Below, piece by piece: positions 52,250 to 61,030 of a DNA stretch of 64,000 nucleotides. The stretch comes from Falsihalocynthiibacter halioticoli. Lineage in GTDB: Bacteria > Pseudomonadota > Alphaproteobacteria > Rhodobacterales > Rhodobacteraceae. The position numbers and the translations under genes are program-made. The stretch is from assembly GCF_025802015.1 (NCBI RefSeq), contig NZ_JAOYFC010000002.1, forward strand, positions 372,001-436,000, in the 5' to 3' direction. The notes beneath the pieces were generated by a model. The model was not told the origin of the DNA. It ran no database searches and was given only the letters and a program-made list of their open reading frames with translations. How positions within the stretch are numbered: the first letter of the stretch is position 1; each line of letters starts with the position of its first letter.

Positions 52250-53125
52250 TCATGAGTTTTCGGGGACAAGGACGAAATCGAAATCGACCTTGAAATATGG
52301 CACGGTTGCATTGCGTCCGATTTCCAGATCATCAGGAAGCGCATCAAGGTCGCTGCATTCCACGTAATCCATGATCAAATCAGACCGCACGCCAAAGACC
52401 GCGTCGGAATCTAAGTACGGATCACCATTGGCAAAAACCTCCGTCACCAGCGGCTTAAGCCCGTCTGCTTGAACGATGAAATGCAAGTGGGATGGCCGCC
52501 AAGGCGTACGCCCTGTTGCGCGGAACAACTCCCCAACTGGACCATCATCCGGAACTTTGTATGGAGCTGGCTTAACAGTGGTTAGGGCATAGCGGCCATC
52601 AGCACCGGTTTTCATGGAGCAGCACAAGTTAAAGTCATCCTGTGTATTGTCCTGAGCGTAATAGAGGCCATTCTCCGCGGTTTGCCACAGCTCGATCAGC
52701 GCTCCTTCAACGGGGTTACCGTCCAGATCACGAACATATCCTTCGACAACTACAGTTGCGCCCTCGTTATCTTTTTTGAGGTCACCACCGACTGGCAGAA
52801 GAGGAGCGCCCACTGAGTGGAATGGCCCAAGGACGCTGGAAGACGTGCCCTCGTGCTGCGACCCAATCATGTCGACGAGCGAGGAAAGTCCGGTCACATC
52901 GGAAATCAGCACAAACTCGTTGCGCTCGTTATCCGTGATCTTGCCGGCATCTGTCGCAAACTTAAGCGCCCTACTCCATTCGGCATGGGTTAACTGGGTT
53001 TCGATTGCGAAAGCATGCAGATGCTCAACGAGTTTTGTCAGCAGGAACATCGTGCGTGGATCAGTATCGTCGCTACAGTAATCCACAAAGGCCTGAGTGA
53101 TTGTATCTATTGTTACGTTTTTCAT
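52250..53125 (-). CDS. Intradiol ring-cleavage dioxygenase (catechol/hydroxyquinol 1,2-dioxygenase family)
   Basis: The 291-residue protein has the N-terminal helical dimer domain of cytoplasmic catechol dioxygenases and the Fe(III) ligand set: Tyr in ENGLYYAQ (Y155/Y156), Y189 in PAPYKVPDDGP, H213 and H215 in RPSHLHFIVQA. The 24-residue Tyr-His spacing matches catechol 1,2-dioxygenase. It opens a dihydroxylated ring to a muconate or maleylacetate product. No muconate cycloisomerase or maleylacetate reductase lies nearby, so the downstream route is unknown. Confidence 0.92.
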   Translation of the reverse strand: MKNVTIDTITQAFVDYCSDDTDPRTMFLLTKLVEHLHAFAIETQLTHAEWSRALKFATDAGKITDNERNEFVLISDVTGLSSLVDMIGSQHEGTSSSVLGPFHSVGAPLLPVGGDLKKDNEGATVVVEGYVRDLDGNPVEGALIELWQTAENGLYYAQDNTQDDFNLCCSMKTGADGRYALTTVKPAPYKVPDDGPVGELFRATGRTPWRPSHLHFIVQADGLKPLVTEVFANGDPYLDSDAVFGVRSDLIMDYVECSDLDALPDDLEIGRNATVPYFKVDFDFVLVPENS

Positions 53126-53144
53126 GGATTGGAAACTCCGTGGA

Positions 53145-54452
53145 TTAGAGAAGTGCGACTGAGAGTATCGGGAACTGGATGATCAGGATCAGAACCAGAA
53201 GCATTAGAAAAGCGAATGGCAGTGAGCCGAGGAACACATCCTTAAGCGAGATATTAGGGTCATCGAGGGTGCTCTTGATGACGAAGCAGGAAATGCCGAG
53301 TGGCGGGGTCAGTAGACCAATTTCCGCACCAATAACTGTGACAATCCCGAACCAGACAAGGCTCAGCCCCATGCTTTCAATCAGTGTAATGAAGAGCGGC
53401 ACAACGATCAGGATAATGGACGATGTGTCTAGCAGTGTTCCGAGAACAAGCATCAGCAGCACGTAAAGCGCCATAATCTGGAAGAAGGAAAGATCCCATG
53501 ATTGCAGAACCGCATCCAACTGATTGGGCAGACCTGCATAACCGAGCATACGGCTATAGAACGACGCCATCGTGACCAACAACAAAATAGCCGCGGTAAT
53601 GTGGCCTGTTTCGACCAAAGTTTCCCAGAAACCTTTCCAAGACATCGAGCGACGCAACACTGCGATAACCAAAGCCAAGGAAGCACCAGCAGCACCGGCC
53701 TCGACGGGTGTTAACCAGCCATTATAGATGCCGCCGAGAACCAACAAGATGAGCGCCACAACAGGCCAAGCCTTTTTGAACATCTCGCGCCCGGACATTG
53801 GTGTCATGTCTTCGGCGCTGATATCGTCACCTATAAAGGAAGGCCAAAAGCGCGCCATCAAGAAGATTGCGAAGATATAAACAGCGGTCAGGATAAGCCC
53901 CGGGATAATACCCGCGAGGAACATATCACCCACGGATTGCTCCGCTACAAAAGAGTAGATGATCAACATCGCAGACGGCGGAATGATCATCCCCAATACT
54001 GAAGAGCCAGCCACAACTCCGACCGCAAAACGTTTGTTGTATTTGTAACGAAGCATCTGTGGCACAGCGATTTTCGTGAAAACCGAGGCCGAAGCGATGG
54101 ATGAGCCTGTGATCGCGGCAAACACAGCGTTCGCGCCGACCGTCGCCATTCCAACGCCCGCTAGCACGCGGTGGAATGCCGAGTTCATTACGTCATAGAT
54201 ATCGCGCCCCAATCGAGCCTTCGAGACAAGCAGCCCCATCAGCGTAAACAATGGAATTGTCGCGAAATTATACTCGGTCACGCCGTCGCCGACAGCGACC
54301 TTAAGAAAGTTGAAGGCGAGGATCGATTTGCCCGACATGATCCAAATGGACACGAAAGACACCAGACCGAGAGCAACAGGAATGTACAAGCCGAGGTAAA
54401 CGAGGACGACAATCGCCCCGACCGACAGCATGCCAATAGTAATTGGGTCCAC
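53145..54452 (-). CDS. TRAP transporter large permease (DctM)
   Basis: The 435-residue membrane protein has about twelve spans and DctM signatures including ITGSSIASASVFTKIAVPQM near residue 113 and VVAGSSVLGMIIPPSAMLIIY near residue 147. It is the Na+-coupled channel of the three-part system with the DctQ and DctP genes upstream. It follows dctQ by 2 bp. Confidence 0.94.
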   Translation of the reverse strand: MDPITIGMLSVGAIVVLVYLGLYIPVALGLVSFVSIWIMSGKSILAFNFLKVAVGDGVTEYNFATIPLFTLMGLLVSKARLGRDIYDVMNSAFHRVLAGVGMATVGANAVFAAITGSSIASASVFTKIAVPQMLRYKYNKRFAVGVVAGSSVLGMIIPPSAMLIIYSFVAEQSVGDMFLAGIIPGLILTAVYIFAIFLMARFWPSFIGDDISAEDMTPMSGREMFKKAWPVVALILLVLGGIYNGWLTPVEAGAAGASLALVIAVLRRSMSWKGFWETLVETGHITAAILLLVTMASFYSRMLGYAGLPNQLDAVLQSWDLSFFQIMALYVLLMLVLGTLLDTSSIILIVVPLFITLIESMGLSLVWFGIVTVIGAEIGLLTPPLGISCFVIKSTLDDPNISLKDVFLGSLPFAFLMLLVLILIIQFPILSVALL

Positions 54453-54454
54453 GT

Positions 54455-55084
54455 TTATACCTCACCAGTGGATTGCGCCGTGACGTGTCGGGTGCCATGC
54501 GCATCTCCCAACAGCACTTTGAAAAAGAAAAGGATTGCAGCCCATGCGCAGCCGAAAACGACGGCCAGTCGGACGGGCCACCAAGGCGCCTGCAGAATTC
54601 CTGGAGTTCCAAAGTAATCGCAGCGCGCCAGTGCCGTTTTAAAATCCGCCCAAAATTCACCCGTAGGGGCAACACCGAATTCGGGGGGCGTAAAGAAATG
54701 GCAACTTTCAAAGGCCTCTGTGAACTCTGGCCAGACTGCCCAAACAATCAGACACATGAACACGCAAGCGACCGCATCCAGAAACCGCGTCAACGTTTCG
54801 CCGAAACGGGGTGTGCCTTCCCGCATGAGTCCCAGAAATCCGTCCGAGCGGGTTAACCGCCCTGTTCGGACGACATCCGGAAGCTGCAGAAAGACAATCA
54901 ATGCGAGCGAAAAGATCACAATCTCGACGACCCCGCGGAACGGTGCGTTAAACAAATTCCGCGAAATGACGTCGACATTCATGATCGCCACCAACGCCAG
55001 CAGCACCATCGCACCGCTGACATTGGCCGCAATCGCGATCATCACGACCCAACTTTCAATTTTACGTATAACCGTGACTCGCAT
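54455..55084 (-). CDS. TRAP transporter small permease (DctQ)
   Basis: The 209-residue protein has four predicted spans (GAMVLLALVAIMNVDVISRNL in the first, typical of DctQ). It is larger than average owing to an insertion before the last span. It lies 20 bp after the binding-protein gene; unlike the other systems in this window, no stem-loop separates them. Confidence 0.88.
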   Translation of the reverse strand: MRVTVIRKIESWVVMIAIAANVSGAMVLLALVAIMNVDVISRNLFNAPFRGVVEIVIFSLALIVFLQLPDVVRTGRLTRSDGFLGLMREGTPRFGETLTRFLDAVACVFMCLIVWAVWPEFTEAFESCHFFTPPEFGVAPTGEFWADFKTALARCDYFGTPGILQAPWWPVRLAVVFGCAWAAILFFFKVLLGDAHGTRHVTAQSTGEV

Positions 55085-55104
55085 CTTTAACCCCAGACCG
55101 GAAC

Positions 55105-56193
55105 TTAGTTAACTTCCGCCGCCCAATCGCGCAGCGGTGTGAAGCCGGCGTCAGACAGTTTGCCCATGTAGGCCTTGAGCATTTCGGTGCCCGGAGCCCC
55201 CGCATTGTCGAGGTTTGCAGCCCATTCCGCTGCGATGTTCGGCATGCTGTCAGCCCAAGCTTTGCGCTCTTCTTCGGTCATTTCGACGATTGTTCCGCCA
55301 CCATCGATATAGGCTTGGCGGGACTCTGCAGCGCGATCCATCGCAATCCCCGCGACGTGGTCACGGTATTCAATTGCAACAGCCTGCAGAACTTCTTTGA
55401 CCTCGTCAGGAAGCTCAGCCCAAACATCAGCATTAACTGTGACGGTCTTCGTGTTCACAGCGCCGAGGTCAGCTTCGAGCATGTAAGGTGCGACTTCCGC
55501 AATCGTGAAAGTCTTGGCGGCTTCTGGCCAAAGCATAGCCGCTTCAACGACGCCTGTTTGCACCATATTATAGAAGTCTGCCAATCCGCCGCGCACACCC
55601 GCAGCGCCCGGAATTCCTTCGAGATAACGCAGGTTATATCCAGCGCCTGCGATCTTCATGCCTTCCATGTCAGCAAGGCTGTTGATCGGCTTGTTCGAGA
55701 AAACCTGATAAGTATCAAGCACCACACCAGTCGCGAGATAAACTTGGTTTTCCGCTGCCAACTCCGCGCCCATTTGCGGGAATTCTCGTGCGATTTCGTC
55801 AACGGCTTTCGCGACAACGACGGCATCAGCCGAAACGAACGGGGTTACCGCGGAAATCCCTTGCGAAGGCAGGGCCGAGTTGTGGAAAATCGTTGTGACG
55901 ATTCCAATATCGCCAAGTCCGAGCTTAATGCCTTCAAGCACGCCACGCGGTTTAACGATTTGGCCACCATAGGCTTCCATCCAGTTGATCTGGTAATTGC
56001 CTTTTTCCGCCAGCATTTCATTCACGCGCGGAATGAAAAACCCCGAAAATTCAGCAACCCACATAGAGCGTTCCGGATATCCGTCAATCGCGGTCATGTT
56101 GATTGTTTCTTGAGCGTTGGCGGCTCCTCCCAAAGCCCCCATCATTCCAAAGGCAACCGTGGTTGCCATAGCAATACGTCGTGTCAACTTCAT
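55105..56193 (-). CDS. TRAP transporter substrate-binding protein (DctP family)
   Basis: The 362-residue protein has a signal peptide (RRIAMATTVAFGMMGALGGAANA) and the TRAP-P fold, with GGQIVKPRGVLEGIKLGLGDIG near residue 76 and the DctP-specific region containing FSNKPINSLADMEGMKIAG near residue 170, including an Arg-bearing ligand segment (YNLRYLEG). Unlike classical DctP, the Arg sits in an unusual NLRYLEG context. Context suggests an aromatic or heterocyclic acid, not a dicarboxylate. Confidence 0.9.
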   Translation of the reverse strand: MKLTRRIAMATTVAFGMMGALGGAANAQETINMTAIDGYPERSMWVAEFSGFFIPRVNEMLAEKGNYQINWMEAYGGQIVKPRGVLEGIKLGLGDIGIVTTIFHNSALPSQGISAVTPFVSADAVVVAKAVDEIAREFPQMGAELAAENQVYLATGVVLDTYQVFSNKPINSLADMEGMKIAGAGYNLRYLEGIPGAAGVRGGLADFYNMVQTGVVEAAMLWPEAAKTFTIAEVAPYMLEADLGAVNTKTVTVNADVWAELPDEVKEVLQAVAIEYRDHVAGIAMDRAAESRQAYIDGGGTIVEMTEEERKAWADSMPNIAAEWAANLDNAGAPGTEMLKAYMGKLSDAGFTPLRDWAAEVN

Positions 56194-56217
56194 AGTCTTC
56201 TCCTCCCAGAAAAGTGG

Positions 56218-56676
56218 TTATCCGGCTAATTGCCAGTCTTCGTTGATAATGGTCCCGGCGCGGCGATAGAGCTTTGCAAGCGGGCAGTATTTAGCGACCT
56301 CAACGGCCACTTTGTTCAGGTCGTCTTGAGACGCACTTCCATCCGCAACAACGACCAGATCAATCTCTTCGAACGGCACATCGATCTCCTCGGTCAAGGT
56401 TACGCCAAGTCGGTTAAAGCGGCATTTGACCGAAATTTTGAGGTTGCCAATGTCGACACCCAGTTTCTTTGCACACTTATGACCGATTGTGTTTGTGCAC
56501 CCGGCCAGAGCGCTCAAAGCAGTATCCGTCGGCGTAAAACCAAGGTTTGTTCCGTCGCGCTCACATGGCTCATCAATGATTTGCGCAAGATCTCTTGTGC
56601 GCACCTGTGCAACGGAATGGCCATAACAGGTAGCTTCGATCGCCAGCGTCACAGAGGTTTTCATCTTAATTGCCAT
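56218..56676 (-). CDS. OsmC-family protein
   Basis: The 152-residue protein has the OsmC/Ohr fold pattern with FTPTDTALSALAGCTNTIGHKCAKKLG near residues 47-73 and a second Cys in KYCPLAKLYR near residue 131, the two positions of the peroxidatic cysteine pair. Start 56676 is preceded by AGGAGGGGG. It lies 13 bp after the nitroreductase gene and probably handles peroxide or reactive intermediates from the pathway. Confidence 0.88.
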   Translation of the reverse strand: MAIKMKTSVTLAIEATCYGHSVAQVRTRDLAQIIDEPCERDGTNLGFTPTDTALSALAGCTNTIGHKCAKKLGVDIGNLKISVKCRFNRLGVTLTEEIDVPFEEIDLVVVADGSASQDDLNKVAVEVAKYCPLAKLYRRAGTIINEDWQLAG

Positions 56677-56689
56677 CAATGCCCCCTCC

Positions 56690-57349
56690 TCAGACGATTT
56701 TACAAACGTCGTCGAATTCAAAGCGCGGCAGTCGTTGAAAAATCGCCTTTTCGTCGGCGTATCCGAGATTGCACAGGAAGTTCGATTTAAGAGTTGTTCC
56801 ACCGAAGAATTCTTCATCAACAACCGCGTTATCGAACCCCGAAATCGCACCGATATCGAGACCCAATGCACGAGCGGCAATCATGAAATACGCCCCTTGA
56901 AGCGTGCCGTTGCGGAACGCTGTTTTTTCCGCGTGCTCCGGCTTCCCTTCAAAATGGGGTCGCCGATCCTCATGCGGGAAAAGGCGCGGAAGCTCGGTCC
57001 AGAAATCCAAGTCATATGCGATGATAACCGTTACAGGCGCACCCAAAACTTTCGGCACATTGGCTGGCTTCAAAGACTTCGCAAGCTTCTCTTTCCCTTC
57101 TTTGGAACGCACGAACACAAAGCGCGCGGGGCACGTGTTCATGCTTGTTGGGCCCATTCTGGTAATATCAAACAGGCGGTGCAGCACCTCGTCCGAAACC
57201 GGTTTGTCCGTCCAAGCATAGTGGGATCGCGCCCTCGTAAGGATCAGGTCGATGTCTTCTTGATCCAACTCTGTTCGTTCGCTGCGCATGTCGCGGACAT
57301 CTGCCTGCGCAATTGCCCGTAGTTTCTCAAGTGATGCGTCTTGCTGCAT
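56690..57349 (-). CDS. Nitroreductase-family FMN oxidoreductase
   Basis: The 219-residue protein has the nitroreductase pattern: RARSHYAWTDKPVSDEVLHRLFDITRMGPTSMNTCPARFVFV in parts (residues 39-80), YFMIAARALGLDIGAISGFD near residue 152 and FLCNLGYADE. RutE/HadB-like members of this type share the MGPTSMN motif. It is the first gene of the cluster. It could reduce a nitro group or a quinone-type intermediate. Confidence 0.9.
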   Translation of the reverse strand: MQQDASLEKLRAIAQADVRDMRSERTELDQEDIDLILTRARSHYAWTDKPVSDEVLHRLFDITRMGPTSMNTCPARFVFVRSKEGKEKLAKSLKPANVPKVLGAPVTVIIAYDLDFWTELPRLFPHEDRRPHFEGKPEHAEKTAFRNGTLQGAYFMIAARALGLDIGAISGFDNAVVDEEFFGGTTLKSNFLCNLGYADEKAIFQRLPRFEFDDVCKIV

Positions 57350-57476
57350 CGGGTCCTCCTAGATTCGCATCACTAAAGTGTCGTGTTTTTTATCAGTTGT
57401 CCAATAAAATCGATATTTTTGTTTTGACGAAAATAAAATCGGCACTAGTATCAGGTCAACGAAAGGGAGTCGCAGC

Positions 57477-57863
57477 ATGCCAAAATGGGAAGAGTACAAG
57501 AGCGAAGCGAAAGAGCGCGGCGCACTGGCGATGGAGTTTTTTATTGTTAAATCAAAACCCTCCGGAGATATGGCGCTGGTCAAATCGACGTTGCCCGCGC
57601 ATTTGGCCTATCAAAAAGAAATGGAAGCGGCGGGCAAGTTGGTAATGGCAGGGCCCGTTTCGGACGCTAGCGGAGAGATGATGGAAGCCGAAGGATTGAT
57701 CGTCTATCGCGCAGCTGATCTTGATGCGGCGCGAAAAATCGCCGACGCGGACCCGATGCATGCAGCAGGCGCTCGCGCCTATGAAATTCGGAAATGGCTC
57801 GTCAACGAAGGGTCACTTACCTTCACCGTCTCTCTGTCCTCGCAATCTGTCACCCTACCCTAA
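57477..57863 (+). CDS. YciI-like (YCII-related domain) protein
   Basis: The 128-residue product has a dimeric ferredoxin-like YCII domain: FFIVKSKPSGDMALVKSTLPAHLAYQKEMEAAGKLVMAGPV in parts, residues 20-60, with the conserved Pro-x-His-x-x-Tyr (PAHLAY) and GPV-type strand, and DADPMHAAGARAYEIR near residue 90. Relatives include dehydrochlorinase TftG and putative lactonases. It is divergent from the nitroreductase gene, with an AAAGGGAG ribosome site. Function unknown. Confidence 0.85.
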   Translation: MPKWEEYKSEAKERGALAMEFFIVKSKPSGDMALVKSTLPAHLAYQKEMEAAGKLVMAGPVSDASGEMMEAEGLIVYRAADLDAARKIADADPMHAAGARAYEIRKWLVNEGSLTFTVSLSSQSVTLP

Positions 57864-57881
57864 CGCGGACCGGAGCTCGCC

Positions 57882-59180
57882 ATGCAGCGCAACAAATTTT
57901 TGCCTGATATCCTGACTACCTTATTCGATCGTCGGCGCTCAGCGCGCAACGACAATGATCCTCGAGACATCAGGCAACTTTGCCTTGCTCTCCTTGCAGA
58001 AGAAGGAAAGGTGTCAGGCCATAAGCTCGCAGAAATAATCCTTGCGCGGTATCGCAGCCTGTCAGATGAAAACAAGCTCGCCTTTTTTCAGTTCATGAAT
58101 GACGAACTAGATATCAACGCAGATCAGTTAGTCGACCTAGCAAAAACCTACGCAGAAACTCGCGCCACGCAGGATTTTGAACGCGTAACGCAAGCAGCCG
58201 CGGCTGGTCGCCGCACATTACTTGGCAGATTAAACCAGCCGAATGGCGCAACCGCAGATCTCGTTTCTATGCGCGTTGACCTGCTTCGTCTTATGAAATC
58301 ACATCCTGAGCTTGGTCGTTCGGACATCGATTTTTCTCTACTTCTGCGAAACTGGTTCAATCTTGGATTTCTCGTTCTTAAACAAATCGACTGGATGGCC
58401 CCTGCCTCGCTTCTCGATAAAATCGTTGCTTATGAGGCCGTTCACGAAATTGATGATCTGGATGACTTGCGCCGTAGGCTTAGCCCGCCAGATCGCCGTT
58501 GCTTTGCTTTTTTTCACCCTGCAATGCCAGATGAACCGCTGATTTTCGTAGAAGTTGCGCTGAGCGATCACATTCCCAGTTCAGTTGACGATGTCTTGTC
58601 AGAGGGCCGCGAACCGCTCTTGCCCGAGCAGGCGACTGCAGCGGTGTTCTATTCAATTTCGAACTGTCAGCAAGGGCTAAAGGGGATCAGCTTCGGCAAC
58701 CTTTTAATCAAACAGGTTGTCCGGCAACTCTCCCAAGAGCTTCCGCAATTGACCCATTTTGTCACGCTCTCGCCAATTCCACGATTGAACACATGGCTCA
58801 ACAGCCAACGAGAAGACAAATTGATCGGAGCGAAGGCCGCTGCCGTACTGGACGGAAATGCAACTGACACAGATGTTCGTGCGCTCGCCGCTCACTACCT
58901 TCTAGATGCAAAATCCAGCTCTGGCGCTCCCTTTGATCCGGTTGCGCGGTTCCATCTTGGGAATGGTGCGGAAGTTTATGACGTGCACGCAAATGCCGAC
59001 AGCTCTACAAATGGCCGCAATCAATCAAGCGGCGCAATGGTCAACTATCTCTATGATTTGAAACGCGTTGAACGAAACCACGAGGAATTCGCACTTGAAG
59101 GAAAGATCGTCGCCACTCGCGCGATCAAAACTCTCGCGAAAGGTCCGTTCAAAGCCAAGCCACAGGAGTTGACTACTTAA
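57882..59180 (+). CDS. matA: Malonyl-CoA decarboxylase
   Basis: The 432-residue enzyme has the C-terminal MCD catalytic domain: ISNCQQGLKGISFGNLLIKQVV near residue 258, FVTLSPIPRLNTWL near residues 291-304 with the active-site Ser, and ARFHLGNGAEVYDVHANAD with the catalytic His near residue 358. The N-terminal helical domain is also present. It turns malonyl-CoA into acetyl-CoA and CO2. It lies 18 bp after the YciI-like gene and directly upstream of a TRAP system, the MatA arrangement known from malonate-using alphaproteobacteria. Confidence 0.92.
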   Translation: MQRNKFLPDILTTLFDRRRSARNDNDPRDIRQLCLALLAEEGKVSGHKLAEIILARYRSLSDENKLAFFQFMNDELDINADQLVDLAKTYAETRATQDFERVTQAAAAGRRTLLGRLNQPNGATADLVSMRVDLLRLMKSHPELGRSDIDFSLLLRNWFNLGFLVLKQIDWMAPASLLDKIVAYEAVHEIDDLDDLRRRLSPPDRRCFAFFHPAMPDEPLIFVEVALSDHIPSSVDDVLSEGREPLLPEQATAAVFYSISNCQQGLKGISFGNLLIKQVVRQLSQELPQLTHFVTLSPIPRLNTWLNSQREDKLIGAKAAAVLDGNATDTDVRALAAHYLLDAKSSSGAPFDPVARFHLGNGAEVYDVHANADSSTNGRNQSSGAMVNYLYDLKRVERNHEEFALEGKIVATRAIKTLAKGPFKAKPQELTT

Positions 59181-59289
59181 GAAATTGTCCGGTCCAAGCC
59201 CAACGAGCTTGCAATCCGGCAATAGAACGGTCTCATAATTGGGACATAAAAGAGCGGGCGAACGCCCCAAAAAATTCTGGGAGGAATTC

Positions 59290-60318
59290 ATGAAACTCAT
59301 TCAAAAACTCGCCTTCGGCGCGATGCTTCTGTCATCCACGGCCGTAGCAGCACAAACAATCGAAGGGCCCAAAGTAAACTGGAGCCTGTCAATGTGGGGC
59401 AATCCTCGTGCGCTCTCGGCGGGTATGGAAGCGATTGCAGAAGAAATTCGCACGCAAACAGGTGGGAACTTCGACATCCAAATTTTCTATGGTGGGCAAT
59501 TGTCCAGCAGTCGCGAGAATTTGGACGGGTTGAAGCTGAACGCTTTCGAGGGCGCAGCAATTTGTAACTTCTACCATCCTGGCAAGAACCCCGCTTGGAT
59601 GGTGTTCTCGCTCCCGTTCCTACCACTTGGCGATCCGGCCGTTGATAAATACGTCCGCTCACACATGTTCGAACATCCTGCAATCGTTGCGGATATGGAA
59701 GCATGGAACGCCCTTCCTTACCTCTCCGGCTTGCTGCCTCAATACGAGATACTTGGCAAAGGAGATGCCCCCACAGAGCTTTCTGATTGGGAAGGTCTTC
59801 GGGTTCGCGCTGGCGGTGGCCTTGGAGATGCGATGGAAGTTTTGGGTGCAATCAAGCAAACGCTTCCTGCAGGCGAAACTTCAACTGCCTTTCAACGCGG
59901 TGCTGTTGATGCCGCGGCGTTCCCATACACATATGCACACGTCAGCTTTGGCATTTCAGAAGAAGCCGACTGGTTTACATCAAACCTCGCACCGGGCACG
60001 TCCGAATGTGGCTGGGTTCTGAACAAGAGTGCCTACGACGCTCTGCCAGAGCAGTACCAAACGCTCCTCATGGACCTGCGCGACATGGGAATGGATGTTG
60101 AACAGGCTGCCTATGCCGAGCAAGACGAGAAGAACCTTCCGGTTTTCCGCGAAAACCTGACCGAAATCGTCTATTCCGATGAGCAACTTGCAGAGTTCCG
60201 AAAAATCGCCGGGCAACCAGTTTGGGATGCTTGGATTGCAGCGAACTCTGATGCATTCGACGCACAAGGTGTTTTCGACGCGATCTTCGAGCACGCCGAA
60301 GAAGCTCAAAACCAATAA
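59290..60318 (+). CDS. TRAP transporter substrate-binding protein (candidate malonate-binding MatP)
   Basis: The 342-residue protein has a signal peptide (MKLIQKLAFGAMLLSSTAVA) and the DctP fold: YGGQLSSSRENLDGLKLNAFEG near residue 70, FLPLGDPAVDKYV, and WEGLRVRAGGGLGDAMEVLGA with the ligand-binding Arg. TSTAFQRGAVDAA matches DctP family sequence. GGAGGAATTC precedes the ATG at 59290. Malonate specificity is inferred from the adjacent malonyl-CoA decarboxylase; no malonyl-CoA synthetase is in the window. Confidence 0.9.
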   Translation: MKLIQKLAFGAMLLSSTAVAAQTIEGPKVNWSLSMWGNPRALSAGMEAIAEEIRTQTGGNFDIQIFYGGQLSSSRENLDGLKLNAFEGAAICNFYHPGKNPAWMVFSLPFLPLGDPAVDKYVRSHMFEHPAIVADMEAWNALPYLSGLLPQYEILGKGDAPTELSDWEGLRVRAGGGLGDAMEVLGAIKQTLPAGETSTAFQRGAVDAAAFPYTYAHVSFGISEEADWFTSNLAPGTSECGWVLNKSAYDALPEQYQTLLMDLRDMGMDVEQAAYAEQDEKNLPVFRENLTEIVYSDEQLAEFRKIAGQPVWDAWIAANSDAFDAQGVFDAIFEHAEEAQNQ

Positions 60319-60338
60319 GACAACTGTCTGGGTAAACA

Positions 60339-60366
60339 GCACGGGCGCCATTAAAGGCGCTCGTGC
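60339..60366 (+). promoter_or_regulatory. Intercistronic stem-loop 3' of the TRAP binding-protein gene
   Basis: GCACGGGCGCC (60339-60349) pairs with GGCGCTCGTGC (60356-60366), 11 pairs with one G-U, across a 6-nt AT loop. It lies 20 bp after the binding-protein stop and before dctQ. No T-tract follows. Confidence 0.7.
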
Positions 60367-60391
60367 GAACGACCGCTTGCTCAAAGGATGA

Positions 60392-61030
60392 ATGATGGCG
60401 ATGCAGCAACAACAAACGGGTGGGCTACTTGGCCGGCTCAATAGAGGACTGATCCCGATAGAAGATCTGGCTAATCTCCTCGCCGCAGCGGCGATTATGG
60501 CCCTGATGTTCCTCGGTGTCGCGCAGATACTTTTGCGCACAGTATTCAACTCGCCAATCGCCGGTTACATCGATCTTGTCGAACTATCGATGGCAAGCAT
60601 GGCCTTTCTTGGTGCCGCTTACACGCAACGCATGGGCAGCCATATCCGCATGGAATTGATGATCGGTGGGCTCTCGGGGCGTGCGCTTTGGGTGGCTGAA
60701 GCCTTTGGGGCCGCGATTGCGCTCTTTGTCATTGGTGTACTGATTTACTATGGCTTCGGCCATTTCATGCGCGCCTATACACTTGGCGATACAACAATTG
60801 ATGCAGAATACGTCACATGGCCGTCAAAACTGCTTGTTCCAATCGCCTTCTCGATCTGGTGGTGTCGTCTAGCCCTTCAATTTTTCGGCGCGGTGCGGTT
60901 GGTGATTGATCCGACGAAAGAACCGGTTGCCGTAGTCATAATGAAAGACGTTGCTGAACAGGCACAAGACGAAATCCACGAAGTTATGGGTGATGACTCC
61001 GACCTTTCAGACACGGAGGGACGGCCATGA
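60392..61030 (+). CDS. TRAP transporter small permease (DctQ; MatQ-like)
   Basis: The 212-residue protein has four predicted spans (LLAAAAIMALMFLGVAQILL first) and the FNSPIAGYIDLVELSMASMAF segment typical of DctQ. A cytoplasmic acidic C-terminus follows. It overlaps the dctM gene by ATGA. Confidence 0.92.
   Translation: MMAMQQQQTGGLLGRLNRGLIPIEDLANLLAAAAIMALMFLGVAQILLRTVFNSPIAGYIDLVELSMASMAFLGAAYTQRMGSHIRMELMIGGLSGRALWVAEAFGAAIALFVIGVLIYYGFGHFMRAYTLGDTTIDAEYVTWPSKLLVPIAFSIWWCRLALQFFGAVRLVIDPTKEPVAVVIMKDVAEQAQDEIHEVMGDDSDLSDTEGRP

Noticed and set aside
55315..56229. 304-codon plus-strand open frame opposite the TRAP binding-protein gene
   Set aside because: Composition (many Cys, His, Asn, Phe) and lack of motifs mark it as antisense to a real dctP gene.
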